A stretch of 5,558 nucleotides of DNA. It comes from Calditrichaceae bacterium. Its GTDB lineage: Bacteria > Calditrichota > Calditrichia > Calditrichales > Calditrichaceae. Location of the stretch: assembly GCA_024763405.1 (NCBI GenBank), contig JANTFQ010000173.1:1-5558 (forward strand). Reading direction: 5' to 3'. Below, piece after piece: positions 1 through 5,011 of this stretch. The notes under the pieces were generated by a model. That model saw only the letters and a program-made list of their open reading frames with translations, was not told the DNA's origin and made no database searches. A program made the translations under genes and the position numbers. Each line of letters starts with the position of its first letter. Within the stretch, counting starts at the first letter, position 1.

Positions 1-380
1 GGTTTGGGATTGACCAGCCGGTTTATGCGTTTGAAATTAATTTAGATCTGATCGCAGACTCAGTTCATTTTGAACGGCAGTACAAACCGGTGTCACGTTA
101 CCCGTATTCCGAAAGAGATATGGCTTTTATTTTGGATGACGCAATACCGGCCGATTCTATCTTAACCTTTATCCGTAAGAACGCGGGCCCCCTGTTGCAG
201 GATTTGGAAGTCTTTGATGTCTTCCGGGGTGGAAATCTTGAAGCAGGGAAGAAGAGCGCCGCATTCAGAATGCGTTTTCAGGCGCTGGACCGCACGCTGG
301 GCGATAAAGAAGTGGATAAAATATTCCGGCGCTTAATTAAACAGGTAGAAAAACAGTTCGATGCATCTTTACGGAATTGA
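1..380 (+). CDS. pheT: Phenylalanine--tRNA ligase beta subunit, C-terminal part (5' end outside window)
   Basis: PheT pairs with PheS to charge tRNA-Phe with phenylalanine in the cytoplasm. The frame is open from base 3 to the TGA at 378-380, giving the last 125 residues. The first part (FGIDQPVYAFEINLDLI) resembles the end of the catalytic-like core of the beta subunit. The rest, from about visible residue 30, is the FDX-ACB anticodon-binding domain: an RYPYSERDMAFILDD strand pair, then VFDVFRGG, then the closing FRMRFQALDRTLGDKEVD segment and a C-terminal helix (IFRRLIKQVEKQF). This domain is the usual C-terminus of PheT, so the end is natural. A GTG at 90 lies inside the gene and is not a start. 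The next gene begins 10 bases downstream, suggesting one transcription unit with the coiled-coil gene and zapA. Identity rests on domain pattern recognised by eye; only the upstream part is missing. Confidence 0.93.
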   Translation, partial: FGIDQPVYAFEINLDLIADSVHFERQYKPVSRYPYSERDMAFILDDAIPADSILTFIRKNAGPLLQDLEVFDVFRGGNLEAGKKSAAFRMRFQALDRTLGDKEVDKIFRRLIKQVEKQFDASLRN

Positions 381-390
381 GTAAATTCAA

Positions 391-681
391 TTGAGACAAT
401 TGGACAAATTAAAAACGCTGGTGGAACAACTAATTGAAACCAGCAGGGAAATGCGCTTTAAGGCAGCCCGTCTTGAAAAAGAGAACAAGGGGCTGAAATT
501 ACAACTGGAACAAATCAGGAACCAGAAACCGGAAATTAAAGACGATGCGTTTCTGGCTAATTTGTTAAATGAGAATGAAAGGCTGAAAGTTAAAAACCAA
601 ACTGCACGCAGCCAATTGGGTGCCATTGTCACCGAATTGGAGCGGCATATAGAACTAAAAAACGTTGGTGTTGACTCTTAA
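391..681 (+). CDS. Small coiled-coil protein between pheT and zapA, possibly a division-associated factor
   Basis: I do not recognise a named family. The 96-residue product is almost entirely predicted coiled coil: heptad-like Leu/Ile spacing with heavy Lys/Glu content in residues about 3-45 and again about 53-90 (FLANLLNENERLKVKN), separated by a short proline-bearing hinge (KPEIKDD). There is no signal peptide, membrane segment or cysteine. The call starts at TTG 391, the first possible codon after an in-frame stop at 382-384. Its ribosome site is poor (GGAATTGAG overlapping the pheT stop). TTG 400 and ATG 451, the latter preceded by GCAGGGAA, are alternatives, so the true N-terminus is uncertain. 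It lies 10 bases after pheT and 12 before zapA, in the same direction. By position and build it may work with ZapA, as the unrelated coiled-coil ZapB does in Escherichia coli, but that is inference. The reading frame itself looks real: compact spacing and no competing gene. Confidence 0.75.
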   Translation: MRQLDKLKTLVEQLIETSREMRFKAARLEKENKGLKLQLEQIRNQKPEIKDDAFLANLLNENERLKVKNQTARSQLGAIVTELERHIELKNVGVDS

Positions 682-693
682 TAAGGAAAAACA

Positions 694-981
694 ATGGCTC
701 CAGGCCAGATTCGCGTAAATATTTTCGGTACCGAATACACACTTCGTGCCGAAGAGAATGAAAGCTACATAAAAGAAATTGCGCGGTATCTTGATGATAA
801 AATGCGGGAAGTGGACAAAAACAGTTCCATAAAATCATCTTCAAAGATTAGTGTTTTAGCGGCTTTGAATGTGGTGGATGAACTTTTCCAGGAGCGTAAG
901 TATAAAGATAAACTATTGCATAAGCTGAACGAAGAAACTGAAAAGATAAATCATTCTATTGTTGATTTCCTAAAAGAATAG
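694..981 (+). CDS. zapA: Cell division protein ZapA
   Basis: ZapA is a small cytoplasmic protein that binds FtsZ and bundles or cross-links its filaments at the division ring. The 95-residue product has the family layout. An N-terminal beta-rich head (IRVNIFGTEYTLRAEEN, residues 6-22) is followed by helix YIKEIARYLDDKMREV (25-40). Then comes the signature SVLAALNVVDELF (53-65) and a C-terminal helix of charged residues that forms the dimer coiled coil. Length is typical of bacterial ZapA. The ATG at 694 follows AAGGA at 684-688 with good spacing, which fixes the start. It sits 12 bases after the coiled-coil gene. A structured RNA gene follows immediately, the same neighbourhood in which enterobacterial 6S RNA is found next to zapA (ygfE). 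The last 20 bases of zapA appear to contain the -35 box of that RNA's promoter. Confidence 0.9.
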   Translation: MAPGQIRVNIFGTEYTLRAEENESYIKEIARYLDDKMREVDKNSSIKSSSKISVLAALNVVDELFQERKYKDKLLHKLNEETEKINHSIVDFLKE

Positions 982-990
982 GTTTATCTT
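962..990 (+). promoter_or_regulatory. Candidate sigma70-type promoter for the 6S-like RNA
   Basis: TTGATT (962-967) and TATCTT (985-990) are separated by 17 bases, the optimal spacing for a housekeeping sigma factor. The -35 box lies in the last codons of zapA and the -10 box just after its stop. Initiation about seven bases downstream would fall near 997, five bases before the first base pair of the closing stem that starts at 1002. The agreement between predicted start and folded RNA is the main support; each hexamer alone is only moderately good. The motif does not fit the TTG/TAnnTTTG promoters of true Bacteroidota. Confidence 0.45.
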
Positions 991-996
991 TCTCGT

Positions 997-1182
997 GAAA
1001 GCCCTGTATCCAAAACACGGATACTTATAGGACCAACACCATAAAATCAGGGAACTGAACTCTGTGCGGCAAAAACAGGTCTCCGTCTTTCGAGACGTCG
1101 AGAAAGTTTGAACCGTTCAGGAGGTGCCCATCATGTTTTTAAAAGGTTCTATATCCCGTGTTTTGAATTCAGGGTTTTTTTT
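997..1182 (+). ncRNA. ssrS: Probable 6S RNA (RNA polymerase regulator) between zapA and rny
   Basis: 6S RNA mimics an open promoter, binds the housekeeping RNA polymerase holoenzyme and dampens transcription in stationary phase. Read by hand, the gap folds into a long rod. The closing stem pairs 1002-1006 with 1170-1174, 1008-1009 with 1167-1168, 1011-1018 with 1158-1165, 1019-1023 with 1152-1156 (C1157 bulged) and 1028-1034 with 1145-1151 (one G-U). That is 27 pairs. A large bubble follows (1035-1054 opposite 1121-1144), then CTGAAC 1055-1060 with GTTCAG 1115-1120. The apex has hairpins 1062-1065/1075-1078 and 1084-1088/1093-1097, the latter with a TTCG loop. Eight T at 1175-1182 end it. The resulting length of about 185 nt, the closing stem, central bubble and apical region, and the zapA neighbour all match 6S RNA. 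The 5' and 3' ends are inferred from the promoter and T-run. A different structured RNA or leader of rny is the alternative; I did not run a covariance search. Confidence 0.72.
1152..1182 (+). terminator. T-run terminator at the 3' end of the 6S-like RNA
   Basis: Eight consecutive T (1175-1182) follow directly after CAGGG (1170-1174). That strand can pair with CCCTG at 1002-1006 as the base of the long closing stem. Locally, CCC 1155-1157 plus TG 1159-1160 could also pair with CAGGG across one bulge, giving a short hairpin before the T-run. Either way it resembles an intrinsic terminator that releases the RNA. It lies only a few bases before the rny ribosome site, so rny probably depends on readthrough or on a promoter I cannot see. 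Confidence 0.5.
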
Positions 1183-1187
1183 CGCCT

Positions 1188-1195
1188 AAAAGGAG
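1188..1195 (+). promoter_or_regulatory. Strong ribosome binding site that fixes the rny start
   Basis: AAAAGGAG lies five bases before the ATG at 1201. The open frame continues upstream to a TTG at 1108, but that codon lacks a ribosome site, lies inside the structured RNA, and would add 31 residues in front of the membrane anchor. The ATG at 1201 gives the usual RNase Y N-terminus. Confidence 0.85.
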
Positions 1196-1200
1196 TACAA

Positions 1201-2757
1201 ATGTCAGGAATTGGCACTATTATATTAATTTCAATTGCAGCTATCGCCTTCATTGCCGGATGGTTATTGAATTCTTTTCTCGGGAAATCAAGCCTTAACG
1301 CCGCAAAAGAAGAAGCGAGAAATATCCTCGAAGAAGCACGGGAAGATGCAGACAATGAACGAAAAGAAAAACTGATTGAAGCCGAAGATGAAATTTATCA
1401 AAAGAAACAGGCCCAGGAAGATATTTTTCGTTCCAAGCGAAAAGATCTACAAAAGGTTGAAAGCGATCTGTTAACCAGGGAAAACAATATTGACCGTAAA
1501 GCCGATTTAATCGCTAAAAAAGAGCGGGATATCACCCTGCAGCAGCGGGATATTAGAAACCGGGAAAATCAGGTACAGGCCAAACAGGCCCGCCTCGATC
1601 AGCTTTTAGATGAAGAAAATAAACGGTTGGAAACCATTGCTGGGTTAACCAGGGAATCGGCTCGTAAAATTCTAATGGATAACCTTATCGAAAATGCGCA
1701 GAAAGAAGCGGCTTCGAGTGTTTATAAAATTCTGGAAGACGCCCATAAAGAAGCCGAATCCAAAGCTAAAGATGTAATTATTTCGGCTATGGAACAGACC
1801 GCCGCCGACCACGCGGTTGAATCCACTGTTTCTATTGTAACGCTGCCATCGGATGATATGAAGGGCCGCATCATCGGCCGTGAGGGCCGGAATATTCGTT
1901 CGTTTGAGATTGTCACCGGTGTCGATGTTATCGTAGACGATACGCCGCAGGCAATTATTTTAAGCGGGTACGATCCATATCGTCGTGAGCTGGCCCGGCT
2001 GACCATGGAAAAGCTGGTAAACGACGGACGAATTCATCCCGGACGCATCGAAGAATCCTATGAAAAAACCGTCAAAGATATGCATGAATATTTGAGTGAA
2101 CTCGGGGAACAGGCACTGGTAGAAACGGGCATCCACGGCATTCACCCCGATATCATTAATGTTTTGGGCAAACTGCGTTTCCGCACAAGTTACGGACAAA
2201 ATGTTTTACAGCATAGTAAGGAAGTAGCTGAAATTGCAGGGATCATGGCTTCGGAGCTGGGCCTGGATGAAAGTATGGCCAAACGGGCCGGAATTTTGCA
2301 TGATATCGGACGCGGCGTAGAACGGCACTCCGAAGGGAGCCACTGCCAAATTGGATATGATTATGTTAAAAAATTTGGTGAACCGCCGGTGGTACTCAAT
2401 GCTATTCAGGGACATCATGGAAAAGTAGAAGCGATTTCGCCCATTACCATTCTTGTTCAAATCGCCAATGACATCAGTCGATCACGTCCGGGTGCCCGGA
2501 AAGATGTGATAGAAAATTTTGTAACCCGTATGAAAAATATGGAAGAGAGCGCCGAATCCTTTGAAGGCGTAAAAGCCGCCTACGCCATTCAGGCCGGTAA
2601 AGAAGTGCGGGTGATTGTGGATCATGAAAAAATTGACGATTCCTCCAGCCATCAATTGGCTGCCGGCATCGCACAGAAGATTCAGAGTGAAATTGATTAT
2701 CCGGGACAGATTAAAGTCGTTGCCATCCGTGAATTCAGGGCCATAGATTTTGCATAA
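1201..2757 (+). CDS. rny: Ribonuclease Y
   Basis: RNase Y is a membrane-anchored endoribonuclease that starts decay of many mRNAs in bacteria lacking RNase E. The 518-residue product has the family order and usual length. It has a single N-terminal membrane helix (about 4-24), then a long Lys/Glu/Asp/Arg-rich coiled coil (about 32-170). A KH domain follows with the GRIIGREGRNIRSFE loop (GREG at 226-229). An HD domain comes next with H338 (NVLQHS), H367-D368 (LHDIG), EGSH and GHHG. The C-terminal region has SRPGARKD, YAIQAGKEVRV and DYPGQIKV. Oddities: the usual LHDIGK is LHDIGR (R371), and the normally invariant Asp of the AADA(L/I)S motif is Asn (N423) with an Asp shifted to 424. These may alter metal binding or catalysis. 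folD follows 17 bases later, probably on the same transcript. The start is set by the strong ribosome site. Family assignment is secure; full activity is not. Confidence 0.96.
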   Translation: MSGIGTIILISIAAIAFIAGWLLNSFLGKSSLNAAKEEARNILEEAREDADNERKEKLIEAEDEIYQKKQAQEDIFRSKRKDLQKVESDLLTRENNIDRKADLIAKKERDITLQQRDIRNRENQVQAKQARLDQLLDEENKRLETIAGLTRESARKILMDNLIENAQKEAASSVYKILEDAHKEAESKAKDVIISAMEQTAADHAVESTVSIVTLPSDDMKGRIIGREGRNIRSFEIVTGVDVIVDDTPQAIILSGYDPYRRELARLTMEKLVNDGRIHPGRIEESYEKTVKDMHEYLSELGEQALVETGIHGIHPDIINVLGKLRFRTSYGQNVLQHSKEVAEIAGIMASELGLDESMAKRAGILHDIGRGVERHSEGSHCQIGYDYVKKFGEPPVVLNAIQGHHGKVEAISPITILVQIANDISRSRPGARKDVIENFVTRMKNMEESAESFEGVKAAYAIQAGKEVRVIVDHEKIDDSSSHQLAAGIAQKIQSEIDYPGQIKVVAIREFRAIDFA

Positions 2758-2774
2758 TCGGGAATATTTCTAAA

Positions 2775-3671
2775 ATGGAAGAAAAACTTTTAAAAGGCAA
2801 ACCGGTAACCGAAGCGGTTTATGAACGGGTTGCGCAGAATTTAGCCCATTTAAAAAAACTGGGTGTTCAGCCAAAACTCACCGTAATCCTCGTGGGCGAA
2901 GATCCGGCTTCACAGGTTTATGTGAGGCGGAAAGGGAAAGCCTGCGAAAAACTGGGAATTCTCTCGGATACGATAATTCTTCCAGCCGCAATTTCCGAAC
3001 AGGAATTGTTGGATAAAATTGAATTGCTAAACAACGACCCGCTGAATCATGGAATTCTGGTACAGCTTCCGCTGCCAAAACACATTGATGAGGACAAGGT
3101 TATCCTGGCCGTTTCACCACAAAAGGATGTGGACTGTTTTCATCCGCAAAATGTGGGATTGCTTGTTAGCGGAAAGCCTTATATGCTGCCCTGCACACCG
3201 GCCGGGATTGTAGAGATTTTGAAGTTTTACCAAATTGAAACACAGGGCAAAGATGTGGTTGTGGTGGGACGCAGTAATATCGTGGGCAAGCCTATGGTAA
3301 ATCTATTGCTGCAAAAGCGTAAATCCGCCAACGCCACCGTTACGGTTGTGCACAGCCGTACACAGGACATTAGCACGCATATCCAACGGGCGGATATCGT
3401 TATCGCCGCTATTGGCCAGCCGAACTTTATCAAAAAGGAAGATCTTAAAAAGGGAAGTGTCGTTATTGATGTGGGGATAAACCGCGTTGACGCCGATAAT
3501 GAAAAAGGCTATAAACTTGCTGGCGATGTGGATTTTGAAGATGTCTTTGAAACGGTTTCCAGGATTACACCCGTTCCCGGCGGAGTGGGCCCGATGACCA
3601 TTGCCATGCTGATGCAAAACACCATTACAGCGGCTGCGGCTCAAAATAAAATTAAACTGCCGCTAGATTAG
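2775..3671 (+). CDS. folD: Bifunctional methylenetetrahydrofolate dehydrogenase / methenyltetrahydrofolate cyclohydrolase
   Basis: FolD interconverts 5,10-methylene-, 5,10-methenyl- and 10-formyl-tetrahydrofolate in the cytosol, making NADPH and one-carbon units for purines and initiator formyl-Met-tRNA. The 298-residue product has normal length and all main motifs. Y49 and K53 sit in SQVYVRRKGKACEKLG (the catalytic Tyr/Lys pair), Q97 in ILVQLPLP, and D120 in KDVDCFHPQN. The substrate-domain CTPAGIVEIL is at 140-149 and the Rossmann loop VVGRSNIVGKPM at 163-174. HSRT, DIVIAAIGQ, VIDVGINR and the closing PVPGGVGPMT (266-275) follow. KDVDCFHP has Cys where Escherichia coli has Gly, which I regard as a family variant. 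The ATG at 2775 has only a distant GGGA at 2760-2763, suggesting translation helped by rny 17 bases upstream. All catalytic positions look intact, so the enzyme should be active. Confidence 0.97.
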   Translation: MEEKLLKGKPVTEAVYERVAQNLAHLKKLGVQPKLTVILVGEDPASQVYVRRKGKACEKLGILSDTIILPAAISEQELLDKIELLNNDPLNHGILVQLPLPKHIDEDKVILAVSPQKDVDCFHPQNVGLLVSGKPYMLPCTPAGIVEILKFYQIETQGKDVVVVGRSNIVGKPMVNLLLQKRKSANATVTVVHSRTQDISTHIQRADIVIAAIGQPNFIKKEDLKKGSVVIDVGINRVDADNEKGYKLAGDVDFEDVFETVSRITPVPGGVGPMTIAMLMQNTITAAAAQNKIKLPLD

Positions 3672-3720
3672 GAAACATTTCAGACTGTAAAGAAGTTCTA
3701 TAAAATAGATGTGTCATGAC

Positions 3721-3726
3721 CGGGGA
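3721..3726 (+). promoter_or_regulatory. Ribosome binding site selecting ATG 3731
   Basis: CGGGGA four bases before ATG 3731 is the only purine-rich site near the start of the small membrane gene. The earlier in-frame ATG at 3716 has an AT-rich, non-Shine-Dalgarno upstream region. The site lies in the loop of a weak inverted repeat (TCATG 3714-3718 / CATGA 3730-3734), which is probably too short to matter. Confidence 0.5.
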
Positions 3727-3730
3727 AACC

Positions 3731-4093
3731 ATGATAGACTATTTTGTAATTTTATTAATTGCCGTCATCCTGCTCTTAGTCGTTCAAATTGCTGCGCTTA
3801 TCCGGGTTCGGATTTTAATCAAACAATTGAAAATTACTTTAAATACTTTGAACAACCGCTTTGGTATTCTGCAGCAGAAAAGCATTTATCCCAAATCTTT
3901 AACAAAATGCCGTTTTTGTAAATTCCGCAATTCTTTTATAAATACTCCCACAGAGAAAAATCCCGATACCTTTATTTACCGCTGTGCACTTAATGAGAAG
4001 CAGGTTGATTTGGATCATTCCTGCAAGCATTTTCAGCCCGAACTTTTTTATTTAAAAAGTCTCCTTTCCCAAAATTCACCCCGAAAAAGTTGA
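3731..4093 (+). CDS. Small membrane-anchored protein with a four-cysteine, zinc-ribbon-like C-terminus
   Basis: I do not recognise the family. The 120-residue product starts with a strongly hydrophobic helix (residues 5-24) and positive residues just after it (RVRILIKQLK). This predicts a single N-terminal anchor with the rest in the cytoplasm. A short amphipathic stretch (about 29-50) leads to a soluble tail with C60-x2-C63, C85 and C98. The pattern CRFCKF ... YRCAL ... VDLDHSCKHFQP resembles small metal-binding modules in which the last Cys is followed by xxF. Zinc is more likely than an iron-sulfur cluster, but neither is shown. It lies 59 bases after folD and 30 before the DUF58 gene, all in one direction. 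An alternative start at ATG 3716 would add five residues. The anchor and ordered cysteines argue for a real gene; the function is unknown. Confidence 0.75.
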   Translation: MIDYFVILLIAVILLLVVQIAALIRVRILIKQLKITLNTLNNRFGILQQKSIYPKSLTKCRFCKFRNSFINTPTEKNPDTFIYRCALNEKQVDLDHSCKHFQPELFYLKSLLSQNSPRKS

Positions 4094-4123
4094 ACCGGAT
4101 TCGTCGTTTCTGTAAACTTACCT

Positions 4124-5011
4124 ATGCCTTCAAAATATTTAGAACCCAATATTATCGCGTCACTGGAGCACTTGGAATTACAGGCACGCCAGGTGGTGGA
4201 AGGCTTTATCTCCGGTCTCCATAAAAGTCCTTTTCACGGCTTTAGCGTGGAGTTTTCGCAGCACCGTCCCTATTTGCCCGGCGATAGTTTGCGCTTTGTA
4301 GACTGGAAAGTATACGGCCGCACAGACCGCTATTATATCAAGCAGTACGAGCAGGAAACAAACCTGCGCGCCCATATTCTGCTGGATATTTCCAAATCGA
4401 TGCAGTTCGGTTCCGGTGCTATGACCAAATTCCAGTATGCGTCCGCTTTGGCATCGGCATTTGCCTACCTGCTGATCCGCCAGAAAGATGCGGCAGGATT
4501 AATGCTCTTTGACGATAAAATCCGTAAAACGCTCCCGCCCCGTTCGGTGGGATCTTATTTATCCCAAATCTATGCGGAAATTGAGCAGGCAGCGCCGGGA
4601 AAGGACACAGAAATCAGCGTGGTTCTGCACGAAGCGGCACAGCAAATTCACCGCCGCGGACTGGTTATCATTATTTCGGATTTAATGGATGATCCGGCGG
4701 AAGTGTTAAAAGGTCTGCGTCATTTTTCCTACGATCAACACGAAGTCCTTGTGTTTCATCTGATAGATCCGCAGGAAAGGGAACTGGCGTTTTCCGGGGA
4801 AATTATTTTTGAAGACCTCGAAAGCAGTGAGCGCGTTAAAACCCAGCCCGCTTTTATCCGTAACAGCTATCAGGAGAAACTGCAAAGCTTTCTGGATTTT
4901 TACCGAATCCAATGCAGCAATCACCATATTAATTACAATTTGATACAAACCGATATGAATTTTGAAGAAGCACTGACACGCTTTTTAATAAAACGAAAAA
5001 GGTTATTTTAA
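4124..5011 (+). CDS. DUF58 domain protein with a vWA-like fold
   Basis: The 295-residue product matches the DUF58 family. The N-terminal block GFISGLHKSPFHGFSVEF (27-44) is followed by HRPYLPGDSLRFVDWKVYGR (47-66) and QYEQETNLRAHILLD. A vWA-like core then shows the metal-site motif DISKS (88-92, DxSxS) and a second acidic strand IIISDLMDD (182-190). DUF58 proteins usually work beside MoxR-type AAA+ ATPases and vWA membrane proteins, in chaperone-like or cofactor-insertion roles that are poorly defined. No MoxR gene is in this window, which is unusual but may lie outside it or elsewhere. There is no signal peptide or membrane helix, so it is cytoplasmic. ATG 4124 has no clear ribosome site, yet the family's conserved N-terminus begins right after it. 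Its TAA stop (5009-5011) shares one base with the ATG of selD, suggesting coupled translation. Family assignment is firm; specific role is unknown. Confidence 0.9.
   Translation: MPSKYLEPNIIASLEHLELQARQVVEGFISGLHKSPFHGFSVEFSQHRPYLPGDSLRFVDWKVYGRTDRYYIKQYEQETNLRAHILLDISKSMQFGSGAMTKFQYASALASAFAYLLIRQKDAAGLMLFDDKIRKTLPPRSVGSYLSQIYAEIEQAAPGKDTEISVVLHEAAQQIHRRGLVIIISDLMDDPAEVLKGLRHFSYDQHEVLVFHLIDPQERELAFSGEIIFEDLESSERVKTQPAFIRNSYQEKLQSFLDFYRIQCSNHHINYNLIQTDMNFEEALTRFLIKRKRLF

Noticed and set aside
988..1106. Perfect 8-base pairing of CTTTCTCG (988-995) with CGAGAAAG (1099-1106)
   Set aside because: It would need a transcript starting upstream of the predicted -10 box and conflicts with the much longer stem 1002-1034/1145-1174; probably chance or a minor fold.
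1108..1200. N-terminal extension of RNase Y starting at TTG 1108
   Set aside because: It lacks a ribosome site, overlaps the structured RNA and precedes the normal membrane anchor; ATG 1201 has a strong AAAAGGAG.
3303..3644. 113-codon open frame on the minus strand inside folD
   Set aside because: It is fully antisense to a well-conserved folD sequence and shows no recognisable domain; other minus-strand frames in the window are likewise shadows.
3699..3706. TATAAAAT as a -10 box before the small membrane gene
   Set aside because: No acceptable -35 hexamer lies 16-18 bases upstream (CATTTC at 3676-3681); AT-rich spacer sequence is enough to explain it.
3714..3734. Inverted repeat TCATG/CATGA flanking the ribosome site of the small membrane gene
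   Set aside because: Only five AT-rich pairs with an 11-base loop; too weak to claim a regulatory hairpin.
3709..3921. Plus-strand 70-codon frame overlapping the small membrane gene
   Set aside because: The other frame has a membrane helix, ordered cysteines and a ribosome site; this one has no coherent features.
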